From positions 62,001 to 126,000 of the forward strand of contig JAXLQP010000010.1 of NCBI GenBank assembly GCA_046331565.1: a stretch of DNA of 64,000 bases, given 5' to 3'. The notes under the pieces are model-generated. The model was not told the DNA's origin. It saw nothing but the letters and a program-made list of their open reading frames with translations, and did no database searches. Origin of the DNA: DASRDU01 sp046331565. Lineage in GTDB: Bacteria > Acidobacteriota > Blastocatellia > RBC074. The position numbers were made by a program, and so were the translations under genes. Positions 46,549-55,395 of this stretch are shown here, one piece after another. Within the stretch, counting starts at the first letter, position 1; the number at the start of each line of letters is the position of its first letter.

Positions 46549-47445
46549 TCAGCCCTGACACGCCACCCAGAAGAAGGACTGCACATCAATCAGGTCAACG
46601 GGCTTCCACGGGGCCAGCTTGTCCCGGTAAATCTCAGCCATCTGCAACAGGCACCTGTAGGTCAGCCAGTTTGGTTCCGGCCTGTAATTCAATTGAAAGC
46701 CGAGTGAATCGGCAGCCCTGCTGGTCACATCGGGCTTGAGCAGCAGATGACGGTCAGGCTGGGCAAGGAAGAGCAGGATTGTTGCCACCGGCCAGGTCGC
46801 AACTCGTCCGCGCGTGGCTGGCAGGTCACAGACTGCTTCGGCATACGGGGCAAAGACCTGCTCCGTGACTTTCTCAGCTTCGAGCAAATCCGCCAGTCTG
46901 GTGAAAAACGACCGCGCCGCGTTTTCATCACGCAAAGCGTCACGAAGCGCCGCCGCTTCGGTCACATAAAGCAGATTGACTTTACTGATGCAGCGTTCCA
47001 CTTCCTGCACCAGACCGGGCAGGTCATTCCTGAGCAGTTCCCGAAACCTGCCGCCACCGAGATGCTGCACGTAATATTCATGCGCTGCCCACTTGTAATC
47101 ACGCTCGCCGGTTTCGGGGTCGCTGATGTACGCAGGATCCTGAAATCCCTGCGGGAACCGGGCCAGAAAAGTATTCACCGCCTGCTGAAAGGTGATCCGC
47201 TCTGTCGGCAGCATCAGCTTCCCATCCTTTTCGATCAGCGGCGGCAGGTGATCAAGCACAGGATCGTGCTGATCTGCGGCCAGCCTGAGGGCGGAAGTGA
47301 CTATCGCCTTCGCCTCACGGCCTGGCCGGTCACGCCAGATGACATAAACTCGTTCAGGAACGACTCTGACAATTTTGCCCGGCCCCCATTCCGGCCTGGC
47401 GGGGCTTTCAACCAGAGTGCCAGCCTGCCATCCATTTGGATTCAT
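46549..47445 (-). CDS. DUF3553-containing protein of unknown function
   Basis: 298 residues. The N-terminal ~55 residues, PEWGPGKIVRVVPERVYVIW with RDRPGREAK, form a DUF3553-like beta-barrel as found at the end of some UvrD helicases. The rest (FPQGFQDPAYISDPETGERD and YKWAAHEYYVQHLGGGRF) is helical and not recognised. AAGGA lies 11 bases before the ATG at 47445. It sits next to a decayed helicase gene on the same strand, which suggests a DNA-related role, but that is only inference. Confidence 0.7.
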   Translation of the reverse strand: MNPNGWQAGTLVESPARPEWGPGKIVRVVPERVYVIWRDRPGREAKAIVTSALRLAADQHDPVLDHLPPLIEKDGKLMLPTERITFQQAVNTFLARFPQGFQDPAYISDPETGERDYKWAAHEYYVQHLGGGRFRELLRNDLPGLVQEVERCISKVNLLYVTEAAALRDALRDENAARSFFTRLADLLEAEKVTEQVFAPYAEAVCDLPATRGRVATWPVATILLFLAQPDRHLLLKPDVTSRAADSLGFQLNYRPEPNWLTYRCLLQMAEIYRDKLAPWKPVDLIDVQSFFWVACQG

Positions 47446-47743
47446 TCGTTGCTGATTCCTTTCAGAAAGTCTGCTGCATTACTGCTGCGTGCTGGTCAAA
47501 AAAAAGGTTATCCAACTGAGAACCCTGGCTGATCCTGCGCTAACAGTTGTTCGGTTATTAGTGAGTATCCGAATCAACGAGACCAGCCTGACTGCTGATT
47601 TCGTTTGACTGGCAATCTGATCTGGCGAGGGGCAACGGTTTCTGACAGCGTTATCTCACTGCTTTGAGCCGGGGCTGATGTGGCGACCGAATTTGACAGC
47701 CTGCCCTGTTGTTTACCGGGGATTACGGAACAATAAACGGAAC
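47446..47743. other. Intergenic, no feature seen
   Basis: About 300 bp between the DUF3553 gene and the tRNA terminator. No open frame with coding character and no repeat that I can support. Confidence 0.5.
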
Positions 47744-47770
47744 AAGGCAGGATGTTATTCAGCCTGCCTT
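47744..47770 (-). terminator. Hairpin downstream of tRNA-Phe
   Basis: Perfect 8-bp stem AAGGCAGG (47744-47751) and CCTGCCTT (47763-47770) with an 11-base loop, 23 bp after the tRNA 3' end on its strand. The following bases are only moderately T-rich, so it is a candidate intrinsic terminator or processing hairpin. Confidence 0.5.
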
Positions 47771-47791
47771 TCGTAAGTGTCTGATTTGATT

Positions 47792-47866
<75 letters not shown>

Positions 47867-47903
47867 GATTGTCACTGGAGCATGCGCCCAAAAACGAAGG
47901 CGT

Positions 47904-47932
47904 ATGGTAATGATCGGGGCGTGATCTGTCAA
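47904..47932 (-). promoter_or_regulatory. Sigma-70-type promoter of tRNA-Phe
   Basis: On the minus strand, TTGACA (47927-47932) and TACCAT (47904-47909) are separated by exactly 17 bp. Transcription should begin about 30 bases before the tRNA 5' end. Consensus -35, four of six at -10. Confidence 0.75.
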
Positions 47933-48111
47933 CCGACGGTGGTGAAAGTCGCGGTGACAAAAATCGAAGTGGTTTCATTGCGCTGGCTTGTGCTATATTC
48001 CCGCCCGCTTCGTGACCGCCCCTCCAGGATCAGCGGCCCGCTGATTCCGAATCCGCAAACAACCCTGCCAGACGATTCTTAACGCTTTCCGGTGTGATCA
48101 CACTGACCGCT

Positions 48112-48801
48112 TTACTGCTCAACCTGAACCGGCGAGATCAGGGCCTGATCGGGCAGGTCTGCTGCGACGATCTGTCTGATGCGCGCCGACTGCTGATGCA
48201 GATAAGACTTCATTTCATCGGGATCGGCTGGCGGAGTCAGGGTCACAGGCGGATGGTAAATCACGGTGACGCGGCGCGGGCGGGGAAAGCGATGATGCGG
48301 CGAGAAGGCTTCGTAGCCGCCGATGATGGTCACCGGCACGACCGGCGCGCCGGTTTCCAGCGAGAGCCTGATGAAACCCGGCTTGAAGGGCATGATTCTG
48401 CCGGTGCGCGTGCGTCCGCCTTCGGGAAAGATCATCAGCGGGCCACCGGCTTCCAGTTGCTTCGCGGCTTCGCGCAGGGCGGCGCGGTCGCCGGCTTCCA
48501 GTTTGACGGGAAAGCCGCCGTAAAAACGAATCAGCGAACCGAGCAGCGGCATGCGCACAAAGCGATCCCAGGTCATATACCGCATCGGGCGGCTGACCGG
48601 CGTGCCGACCCAGATCGGATCAATGAAGCTGACGTGGTTGGGTGCCATAATGAATGGCCCGGTGGGCGGCACGTTCGCCAGGCCGCGATATGAAATGCGA
48701 AAGTACAGGCGGCAGATGATCCACGTAATCAGGCGTGAAAGATGAAATACCAGCAAATTGCGCAACTCCCGAATCAGAATGTGAGCTTGCTGCTGCGTCA
48801 C
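48112..48801 (-). CDS. 1-acylglycerol-3-phosphate acyltransferase (PlsC type)
   Basis: Membrane-associated acyltransferase that would add the second acyl chain to lysophosphatidic acid. Motif I NHVSFID (HX4D, catalytic His/Asp), motif II GGFPVKL region, motif III FPEGGRTRTGRIMPFKPG, motif IV VVPVTIIGG. A hydrophobic helix precedes motif I (LLVFHLSRLITWIICRLYF). The start is uncertain: a GTG at 48801 gives 229 residues, the normal size. A TTG at 48900 would add 33 residues of unlikely sequence. It is divergent from the DUF4388 gene and faces the tRNA. Confidence 0.88.
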   Translation of the reverse strand: MTQQQAHILIRELRNLLVFHLSRLITWIICRLYFRISYRGLANVPPTGPFIMAPNHVSFIDPIWVGTPVSRPMRYMTWDRFVRMPLLGSLIRFYGGFPVKLEAGDRAALREAAKQLEAGGPLMIFPEGGRTRTGRIMPFKPGFIRLSLETGAPVVPVTIIGGYEAFSPHHRFPRPRRVTVIYHPPVTLTPPADPDEMKSYLHQQSARIRQIVAADLPDQALISPVQVEQ

Positions 48802-48923
48802 CCTGAACGGCTGACGCGCGGGGCTGACTGATCTGGCAGCGGCGTATTGTGCCTGAACCAGTCCGGCCACGCAATCGGCGGCGCGGCCTGAGCCGCACAA
48901 CTCAGAGTCAGAGGAAGGTCAGA

Positions 48924-50972
48924 ATGGAAACCCAAAGCAATTCAGAACCGGAAATTTGCGGCGCGCTCGAAGATGTGAGTCTGCCTGATGTGATGCGGCA
49001 GATTTACACCGGGCGGCGCACGGGTGAACTGGTCGTGATGAAAGACCGTGTGCGGCGGCGCGTCTTTTTTGAAATGGGGCGCGCCATCTTTGCCACTTCC
49101 AACCGGCGGGGTGATCGGCTGGGCGCGTTTCTGGTGCGGCGCGGCGATATTACTCCGGCGGTTTTTGAGATGGTGGATGGCATGGTGCCGCGCGGTCAGC
49201 GGTTCGGGCAACTGCTGGTTGAGATGGGCCTGATTACTGAGGATCAACTGGCCAGTGCCGTCCGCGAACAGATTCTGGCCATTATCTATTCGCTTTTTGA
49301 ATGCACGCGGGGCACGTTTGAATTTGCCGAATGCGTGACTGCCAGTGTGCCGGATGATCTGAAGCTTGAACTTTCGATGGCTGACATCATTCTGGAAGGG
49401 GTCGGTCGCATTCGTGATCTGGCTGTGGTGCGGCGCGGGATGGGCGATCTGAACCGGTTGATTGCGCCGAATGCTGAGCCGCTGCTCCGGTTGCAGCAGG
49501 CCACGCTCAGGCCGCCCGAACAGGATCTGCTCAGCCAGATTACTGAAACGACCGATCTGCTCGGCATTCTGGTTTTCAGCCAGCATCCGGCTGCCGATAC
49601 GATTCGCGCGCTTTACGGGCTGATTTCAGCCGGATTTCTGACCTGGGCTTCAGCGCCTTCAGCGAAGGCCATTCCGACGGTGATGGTGCTGGCCGATTAC
49701 GCAGAATCGCTCGAACCGGCTGAAGACAACCTGCCTTCGGAACCAGCCGAAGCCGCGTCATCGCTGGCCGCAGATAACATTCTGGAAATTGCCGCGCCGG
49801 TGTGGCAGGCGGCTGATGCTGAGCAGGGACTGGTCATTGAACTGACGCCGGGTCTGCCGACTGCCGAAAAATTCGCGCCTGAAGCGTTGGCTGTGACTGC
49901 GCCTGAAACTGAAACGCAGTCATTGCCCGCTGATGTTTCAGACAGTGGTGATTCAGAACTGATGCCGGAGAATGTCCGACAGGCTGTCAGCTTGTCGCTG
50001 ACCGGCGAAGGCGCATCCGAGGAGAACAACGACAAGCTGGCAGCCTGTCCGGCAGCAGTTCCGAATCAGCAGCTTTCAGAATTTTCGCCTGGGGCAGATG
50101 AACCATCAGGGCGGGTGATGAATGGTCATCAGTCGCAGCCTGAGCCGCAAAGCAGTGAAGACGAGTTGCGGCGCGCAGTCGCGCAGATTCGTGTGCGGGT
50201 GATGTCGGGCGATCCTTACGCTGTTTTCGGACTGAGCGCGGGCGCTGGCCGGGAACAACTCAGAGCGGCTTATCACGAACTGCTGCGCCGTTATCATCCC
50301 GATAAATTCCGCCAGGCTTCGCAGGCGCTGCGCGTCGAGGTTGAGGAAGTTTTCAAGGGCATCAACATCGCCTGGAATCGTGTGCAGGCCGAAGCGCGCA
50401 GGATTGTCGAAACCGCAACCGCCGAAGTGCCGCAGGTGCCGCGCCGCGCGCCGCGCACCATCGAAATGCCGTTTGCTCCCGTCACTACTCAGGTGCCGAC
50501 CGTCAGCAGCAGTGTCATTCGGGAAGAAGCGGGCGTGCCTGAAAAATTGTCGGATCAGGAACTGCTGCACATTGCTGATTCATCGTGTCGCAGCGCGGTT
50601 TCACTGTTGATGGCAAAACAGTATGCCGAGGCGGCTGAACTGCTGCGCAAGGCTGTCAACATCAGCCCGACGAATGCGAAGTATCGTTCGCTGCTGGCGC
50701 TGGCGCTGGCCAGCAATTCACAGCGCAGCAATCCGAAAGTCGCGCGCGAAGCCGAACAGCATTACCTCGAAGCCATTCGCCTCGATCCGCAGGATCCTTA
50801 TCATCACGCGCTGCTCGGCATGCTCTATTCAAAACTCGGCATGGCCCGCCGCGCCGAATCAGTTTACCGCCAGGCCCTGCGCCTCGACCCGCGCAACGAA
50901 ATCGCCCTCAAAGGCCTCGCCGCCAAACCAATGGGCGTTGAACTGCTGCTGCATTTAATGGCTCGCGTCTGA
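48924..50972 (+). CDS. DUF4388, J-domain and TPR protein
   Basis: 682 residues. Residues about 5-120 form a DUF4388 domain (LPDVMRQIYTGRRTGELVVM and RRVFFEMGRAIFATS), and about 60 residues more resemble its helical partner. A long acidic, Ala/Glu/Pro-rich linker (about 260-420) leads to a J domain (about 425-485) with DPYAVFGLSAGAG and the HPD tripeptide in RRYHPDKF. The C-terminal third has tetratricopeptide repeats (YAEAAELLRKAVNISPTNAK; AESVYRQALRLDPRNEIALK). The HPD motif implies stimulation of a DnaK. DUF4388 is common in gliding and signalling contexts. The start at 48924 has GAGGAAGG upstream. Confidence 0.88.
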   Translation: METQSNSEPEICGALEDVSLPDVMRQIYTGRRTGELVVMKDRVRRRVFFEMGRAIFATSNRRGDRLGAFLVRRGDITPAVFEMVDGMVPRGQRFGQLLVEMGLITEDQLASAVREQILAIIYSLFECTRGTFEFAECVTASVPDDLKLELSMADIILEGVGRIRDLAVVRRGMGDLNRLIAPNAEPLLRLQQATLRPPEQDLLSQITETTDLLGILVFSQHPAADTIRALYGLISAGFLTWASAPSAKAIPTVMVLADYAESLEPAEDNLPSEPAEAASSLAADNILEIAAPVWQAADAEQGLVIELTPGLPTAEKFAPEALAVTAPETETQSLPADVSDSGDSELMPENVRQAVSLSLTGEGASEENNDKLAACPAAVPNQQLSEFSPGADEPSGRVMNGHQSQPEPQSSEDELRRAVAQIRVRVMSGDPYAVFGLSAGAGREQLRAAYHELLRRYHPDKFRQASQALRVEVEEVFKGINIAWNRVQAEARRIVETATAEVPQVPRRAPRTIEMPFAPVTTQVPTVSSSVIREEAGVPEKLSDQELLHIADSSCRSAVSLLMAKQYAEAAELLRKAVNISPTNAKYRSLLALALASNSQRSNPKVAREAEQHYLEAIRLDPQDPYHHALLGMLYSKLGMARRAESVYRQALRLDPRNEIALKGLAAKPMGVELLLHLMARV

Positions 50973-51166
50973 TGGGGAATATGGGACAGGGGATGGGGGA
51001 TGGGGAATGGGGGACAGGGGATGGGGAATGGGGGACAGGGGTTGGGGAATGGGGGATAGAGGACAGAGTAAAGATGAAGTGAAACGGAATCCGGTTTGTT
51101 TATTGCTTTTCTCCCTGTCTTTCCCCATCCCCCATCCCCTGTCCCCCATCTCCCATCTCCCATCCG
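50973..51166. repeat. Heptad-repeat inverted repeat, G-rich
   Basis: The left arm is twelve 7-bp units from 50983 to 51066 of the types GGGACAG, GGGATGG and GGAATGG. The right arm (about 51110-51166) is their complement; 25 bp are perfectly inverted (50983-51007 and 51121-51145). The pattern resembles short tandemly repeated heptamers known from cyanobacteria. The G-runs could form quadruplexes. The right arm encodes the C-terminus of the PAP2 protein on the other strand. Confidence 0.9.
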
Positions 51167-52065
51167 ATCCAGGCGACGGTGGTTCCGGCGAAAACGTCAA
51201 TGGCGTAATGATATCGCCCGTACACTGTGGCCACGCCGATGCTCAGCACGAGCGGCGCGAGCGCCCATCCCAGCCGCCGCGAAAAGCGAAAGGCTGAAAA
51301 CAGCACGACCATCGAACCTGCGACGTGATTGCTTGGGAACGCGCCGCCGTGCACGCGCCCGTGTTTTTCGATCAGGTTGATGAAAGCCGTCAGCGGCCCG
51401 CCGCTGAGTTCAACCTGTTGCAAATGCGCCAGCGTGTGATGCGGCCCTTCAATCGGGAAGAAAATAAAGATCAGGTAATTGAAGTAATAGGTCACGCACA
51501 TCGCTGTCACAAACGCCGTAAATTCGCGCCGTCGCCCGCGCCACCACAGCCACAAGCCAAAAGCCGGAATCAGCGGCAGGTACAGCGTGTAAGCGAATTG
51601 CAGATATTCAGTCAGCCAGTAGCTGCTGAACTGCTCAATCCACACCGTCGGATGCACGCCAAAGACCGCATAATCAGCCGCAATCAGCACGGCATCGAAC
51701 CAGCCCGGAAAGACAGCGTGGACAAGCTCGCCAATCTCTTCAAAAAAGAATCCTGAAAGCAGCAGCGGATACCAGTGGCTGAGGACGCGAATCAATTGCG
51801 GCCCGCGCTCTCGCAGCACCGCAAACGCAATGATCGCGCAGACGAGGCCGCCGTGAATCAGCAGCAGCTTCGGCCAGGGCGCAACGCGGCGCTGACAGAT
51901 GACGAGCAGTGCGCTGGTGAACAGCAGATAAGCGAGCGTCAGACGGTCGGGCAGATTCAGTAATTGAATCAGTGACCACGCACGATCACTGATTCGCTGC
52001 GGGAAGGGCAGGCGCATCAGCGCGGCCTGCGCCGCTTCGACTGAAAGATTGTTCCTGGATTCCAT
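51100..52065 (-). CDS. PAP2-superfamily membrane protein
   Basis: About 321 residues with six or more membrane segments. PAP2 motifs: GGAFPSNHVAGS (C2, catalytic His) and YGRYHYAIDVFAG (C3, Arg, His and Asp). The layout with a long N-terminal helical part and HTLAH resembles inositol-phosphotransferase (Aur1-like) members rather than simple phosphatases, but this is inference. The last ~18 residues (MGDGGQGMGDGERQGEKQ) come from the heptad repeat. The ATG at 52065 overlaps the upstream HAD gene by 80 bp; a TTG at 52092 is the alternative start. Confidence 0.82.
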   Translation of the reverse strand: MESRNNLSVEAAQAALMRLPFPQRISDRAWSLIQLLNLPDRLTLAYLLFTSALLVICQRRVAPWPKLLLIHGGLVCAIIAFAVLRERGPQLIRVLSHWYPLLLSGFFFEEIGELVHAVFPGWFDAVLIAADYAVFGVHPTVWIEQFSSYWLTEYLQFAYTLYLPLIPAFGLWLWWRGRRREFTAFVTAMCVTYYFNYLIFIFFPIEGPHHTLAHLQQVELSGGPLTAFINLIEKHGRVHGGAFPSNHVAGSMVVLFSAFRFSRRLGWALAPLVLSIGVATVYGRYHYAIDVFAGTTVAWIGWEMGDGGQGMGDGERQGEKQ

Positions 52066-52729
52066 CAGTGTTTTTCCGGGTAAAGTCTTCAATCATCCAG
52101 CCGCGCTGTTCGGCCACGCGCCGCAATCTGCGGTCGGGATTGGCAGCGACGGGATGACCGACGGCTGAAAGCAGAAAGCGGTCGGCATAATGATCGGCGT
52201 AGGCGAATGAGCGGGTCAGATCAACATCGGCGGCCTGCTCGCGTTCGATCATTCGCTTCAGCGTAATCAGCTTGGTCAGGCCGAACGGGCGAGTGCTGGC
52301 AATGCGTCCGGTGGCTTTCTGATCTGAGATTTCAACGGTTGTGCCGATGCGTGTGCTGACATTCAGGTATTCGGCCAGCGGATCAAGCAGCACATCGAGC
52401 GTGCCTGAGAGCAGCACAACCTGATGGCCTGCGCGCTGATGCCACTTCAGCCGACTCGTCGCCGCAGGCAGCAGCCGCCTGACAACTTCCTGCTCAAAAC
52501 AGTCGCGGGCCAGCCGCCTGAGCCTTTGCGCATCCTGCCCGCGCAGCCAGGCTTTGTCGTCAGCGCGTCCGATCATCCGGCAAAACGCGCCGCCCGCCGC
52601 CCGCCACAGCGCGCCGAGGCCGATTTCATCGTATCGCCAGAGATAGCGGAAAAAGATGCGCTCCAGCGAATCGTCAGCGATCAGCGTGCCGTCCACATCA
52701 AAAACAGCAGCAATGTTGCGGTGATTCAT
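51986..52729 (-). CDS. HAD-IB family phosphatase (SerB-like)
   Basis: 247 residues. Motif I AVFDVDGTLIADDS (nucleophile and acid Asp), motif II VVLLSGTLDV (Ser), motif III Lys in PFGLTKLITLKRM and motif IV SFAYADHYADR. The C-terminal ~35 residues overlap the PAP2 gene. HAD-IB enzymes of this type hydrolyse small phosphate esters and are often fused or adjacent to PlsC acyltransferases. With CDP-alcohol transferase and PAP2 genes adjacent, lipid headgroup dephosphorylation is plausible. The ATG at 52729 has GAGGT five bases upstream. Confidence 0.85.
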   Translation of the reverse strand: MNHRNIAAVFDVDGTLIADDSLERIFFRYLWRYDEIGLGALWRAAGGAFCRMIGRADDKAWLRGQDAQRLRRLARDCFEQEVVRRLLPAATSRLKWHQRAGHQVVLLSGTLDVLLDPLAEYLNVSTRIGTTVEISDQKATGRIASTRPFGLTKLITLKRMIEREQAADVDLTRSFAYADHYADRFLLSAVGHPVAANPDRRLRRVAEQRGWMIEDFTRKNTDGIQEQSFSRSGAGRADAPALPAANQ

Positions 52730-52821
52730 AAGACCTCGCACTGCATTACGGTTATCACTTCTCACCTGTCATTTGTCACCTGTTTTGCCCTGATGAGCTT
52801 CCGGCAAAACGGGAAGAGACA

Positions 52822-52918
52822 AGCCGCGAATGAACCCGAATTTTCACGAATCAAAGAGCGCAGGCGACATCGCTGATTCACGTTTTCAGTTCGGGAAAAT
52901 TCGGGTTCATTCACGGCT
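52822..52918. repeat. Long hairpin between HAD and CDP-alcohol transferase genes
   Basis: 27-bp arms with two mismatches (52822-52848 and 52892-52918), with an inner pair GAATCA/TGATTC. A run of six T follows the right arm. It may terminate the CDP-alcohol transferase transcript or be one more of the inverted repeats typical of this side of the window. The rest of 52730-52944 holds nothing else. Confidence 0.75.
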
Positions 52919-52944
52919 GTTTTTTCTCCTGCGCTGATGCTGGT

Positions 52945-53586
52945 TTATTGAGTGGTCAGGGCCGGGGCTTTGCGAAAGAAGCGCAGGCCTTCGATGATGA
53001 CCGGCACTCCGCGCACGACGCAGAACACGACGGCGGCGACGGCGAGCGCGAGCGCAGCGAATTGCAGGCCGTTGATGATTCCGGCGGTGAGCAGGCCGCG
53101 CCATTGCGGAGCTTCGTCAAGCACGAGCCTTGCGCCAAGCGCGAAAAAGGCAGCGCATTTGAGAACGCCGTAAGCCGCCCGGCTGAAACGCGAGCCGACC
53201 AGCAGGCGTCCCCACCACGTCTGCATCATCGTCTTTTCGCCAAAGGCCGTCTGCCCCTGCCGAAAGGCGATGCCGCGCAGAAAGTCAGTCAGACAGCCGC
53301 GCGCGATGACGATGACCGGAATCCAGAAAGTGATCAGCCCTGCCGACGCAAACCAGATCCAGTAAATGTTCTCGACCACGCGATCAGCCGCGATGTCAAA
53401 AGCCGCTCCGGCATCGGTCGCGCGCCCGCTGCGCCGGGCCAGCGAACCGTCAACCGCATCCAGCCAGATCGTGACGACCAGTAAAATCAGGGCCACCGCG
53501 CTGGCATAAAAGCCGTGCCTGAACAGCGCTACTGAAACGACCGCCAGGCACATCCGCGCCACCGTAATCATGTTCGGAGTGATCAT
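52945..53586 (-). CDS. CDP-alcohol phosphatidyltransferase
   Basis: 213-residue membrane enzyme that would transfer a phosphatidyl group from CDP-diacylglycerol to an alcohol. The full signature is present: LDAVDGSLARRSGRATDAGA then FDIAADR, with its four metal-binding Asp residues. About six membrane helices. The ATG at 53586 is chosen because GGAGG is seven bases upstream and the protein then begins MITPNMITVARM as in the family. The acceptor is not readable; adjacency to HAD and PAP2 genes suggests a headgroup pathway. Confidence 0.9.
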   Translation of the reverse strand: MITPNMITVARMCLAVVSVALFRHGFYASAVALILLVVTIWLDAVDGSLARRSGRATDAGAAFDIAADRVVENIYWIWFASAGLITFWIPVIVIARGCLTDFLRGIAFRQGQTAFGEKTMMQTWWGRLLVGSRFSRAAYGVLKCAAFFALGARLVLDEAPQWRGLLTAGIINGLQFAALALAVAAVVFCVVRGVPVIIEGLRFFRKAPALTTQ

Positions 53587-53840
53587 TGCTGCCTCCTCAG
53601 TCATCCGGTTGATTTGTCGCAGCCGCAGGGGCCGGGCTGCCACGCCTGGTGATTTCAAAAGCCGTGCCGTGCCGGTCAATTGCAACGCGGCGCTGTCAGG
53701 ACTGGACTTCCGCGCAGACTTCAGAGATTTTGAAGGCATCACGCCGCCTGCCGGTGTCAGGATTTTCTGACGACCGAAAGCTTTTCCCTGGCGTGGCGGG
53801 CTGACAGGAACATTTCATTTCGCACGGCGTATGTGAGGCT
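53587..53840. other. Intergenic between divergent genes
   Basis: Divergent region for the transferase and the M50 peptidase. No gene; no clear promoter pair identified. Confidence 0.5.
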
Positions 53841-54512
53841 ATGGCAAAAGACAAAGACTCCCTCAGGTTTCTGATTGCGGCATCGGTGCTGACGGTGCTG
53901 CTGTCATTCATTCCGCTGGCCGGCTTTCTGGTCTATCCGTTTCGTCTGTTCGTGACCTTTATTCACGAAGGCGGGCACGCGCTGGCGGCGCTGCTGACGC
54001 TTGGTTCAGTTGAGCAGGTTAATCTGCATCTGGACGCGAGCGGCGAAACCTACACGCGGGGCGGGCTGCCGCTGGTGGTGTCGAGCGCCGGTTATCTTTC
54101 GAGCACGGTTTACGGCGCGGGGCTGCTGCTGCTTGGCAGGCAGAGCGGGCGGGCGAAGGCGGCGCTGGCGCTGACGGCGCTGGCGATTGCCGGGATGACG
54201 GTGCTGTATGTGCGGGGGATGTTCGGCTGGATGGTGGGCATCGGATTAACGGTCGGGCTGCTGCTGACGGCGCTGGCGGCGAGCGTGCGCGTGGCGCATT
54301 TTGTGCTGAGCTTTCTGGCGGTGCAGTGCTGTCTGAATGCCATTTATGATCTGAACACGCTCTTTTTCATCTCGGCCTTCTCCAATTCACACAGCGACGC
54401 GCGCAACATGCAGAGCTTCACCGGGATTCCGGCGCTGTTCTGGGCGCTGGCGTGGCTGGTGCTGTCGCTGATGGTGCTGGTGCAGGCGCTCAAAAGTTAT
54501 GCGCGGCACTGA
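53841..54512 (+). CDS. M50-like membrane metallopeptidase
   Basis: 223 residues, about six membrane segments. The zinc motif HEGGH at residues 42-46 lies inside the second hydrophobic region (FVTFIHEGGHALAALLTLGS), as in the M50B group. A second ligand may be the Asp in YDLNTLFF or in SNSHSDARN. Family members cleave within the membrane or act in spore and stress signalling; the substrate is unknown. Single gene, divergent from the CDP-alcohol transferase. No strong ribosome site. Confidence 0.82.
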   Translation: MAKDKDSLRFLIAASVLTVLLSFIPLAGFLVYPFRLFVTFIHEGGHALAALLTLGSVEQVNLHLDASGETYTRGGLPLVVSSAGYLSSTVYGAGLLLLGRQSGRAKAALALTALAIAGMTVLYVRGMFGWMVGIGLTVGLLLTALAASVRVAHFVLSFLAVQCCLNAIYDLNTLFFISAFSNSHSDARNMQSFTGIPALFWALAWLVLSLMVLVQALKSYARH

Positions 54513-54675
54513 GCGGAATCATTGTCAAAGTGCTGATAATTTTTCGACAACCGCGACACCCGCCCCGATTCCGGGCCGATTGCCAGTGTAGTAATATTGG
54601 AACCAGCAGAGGGTTGAATCGTTCAATCAGACTGGATCACCAAAGTTCCAGACCTCCAGAGGAGATTTTCACAAT

Positions 54676-55185
54676 ATGAATTCAAACTCACTCCAGCGCC
54701 GCATCGAGCGGGGTTTTTCACTGATCGAACTGATGATCGTGGTGGCGATCATCGGCATCATTGCGGCCATTGCGCTGCCGGCACTTAATAACAATATCAA
54801 GGCGGGCCGCGAAACGGCGGCGGTCGGCACACTCAGAACCATTCACGGCGCTCAGGCGACCTTCAGCGCGCAGAAGGGCCGCTTCGGCACGCTCAAGGAA
54901 CTGGCTGAGGCCGGAGTCATTTCAAAACAGTACGCCGAGGGCAAACCGGTTAAGGAATACATCTTCACTGATGGCATCACTGAGCCGGACAGCAGCAAGT
55001 TCTGTGTCCAGGCCACACGCAAGAGCGACAGCTCAGCGTGGAGCGATTTCAATATCACCGAAAAAGGCGACGTTTATTTCCTCAAGGCCGCCACCAAAAA
55101 TCCGCTGCCTCCGGGCGAAGGACAGCCGTTTGCGACGGCTGACAACGACAACGCGGGCAGCGGCGCAGATGAAAAGAAAAAGTAA
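54676..55185 (+). CDS. Type IV pilin-like protein
   Basis: 169 residues. A short basic leader ends RGFSLIELMIVVAIIGII, the class III prepilin signature (cleavage after Gly, Glu5 present), and the conserved hydrophobic helix follows. The globular part (GTLRTIHGAQATFSAQKGRF) is like acidobacterial and delta-proteobacterial pseudopilins. The tail is acidic (ADNDNAGSGADEKKK) and only one Cys is seen, so no disulfide loop. GAGGAG lies 10 bases before the ATG. Requires a prepilin peptidase and assembly proteins not in the window. Confidence 0.92.
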   Translation: MNSNSLQRRIERGFSLIELMIVVAIIGIIAAIALPALNNNIKAGRETAAVGTLRTIHGAQATFSAQKGRFGTLKELAEAGVISKQYAEGKPVKEYIFTDGITEPDSSKFCVQATRKSDSSAWSDFNITEKGDVYFLKAATKNPLPPGEGQPFATADNDNAGSGADEKKK

Positions 55186-55230
55186 TCGCTGAACCTGCCG
55201 ACGGAGATTTTCATCCGGTCTTTACTGAAC

Positions 55231-55269
55231 AAATGCCGGAACGGGCGCTGACTGCCTGTTCCGGCATTT
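55231..55269 (+). terminator. Hairpin after the pilin gene
   Basis: 16-bp stem with one G-T pair, AAATGCCGGAACGGGC (55231-55246) and its complement (55254-55269), 7-base loop. Only a short T run at the end of the stem, so it may be a terminator or an mRNA-stabilising hairpin. Confidence 0.6.
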
Positions 55270-55395
55270 GCCATTCCGGCCTGCCGCTTTACCTGCCACC
55301 AGCCTGCAAACTATAATCACCGGGCATCCATAATCATCCCTGATTCATCTGAAAGCTGCTTCTGATGGATCGCCTTCGGAGGTTTTGAATCATTC

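Noticed and set aside
54513..54675. Sigma-54 promoter before the pilin gene
   Set aside because: No GG/GC pair with the required -24/-12 spacing could be found; isolated TTGCCA and TTGTCA boxes lack a matching -10.
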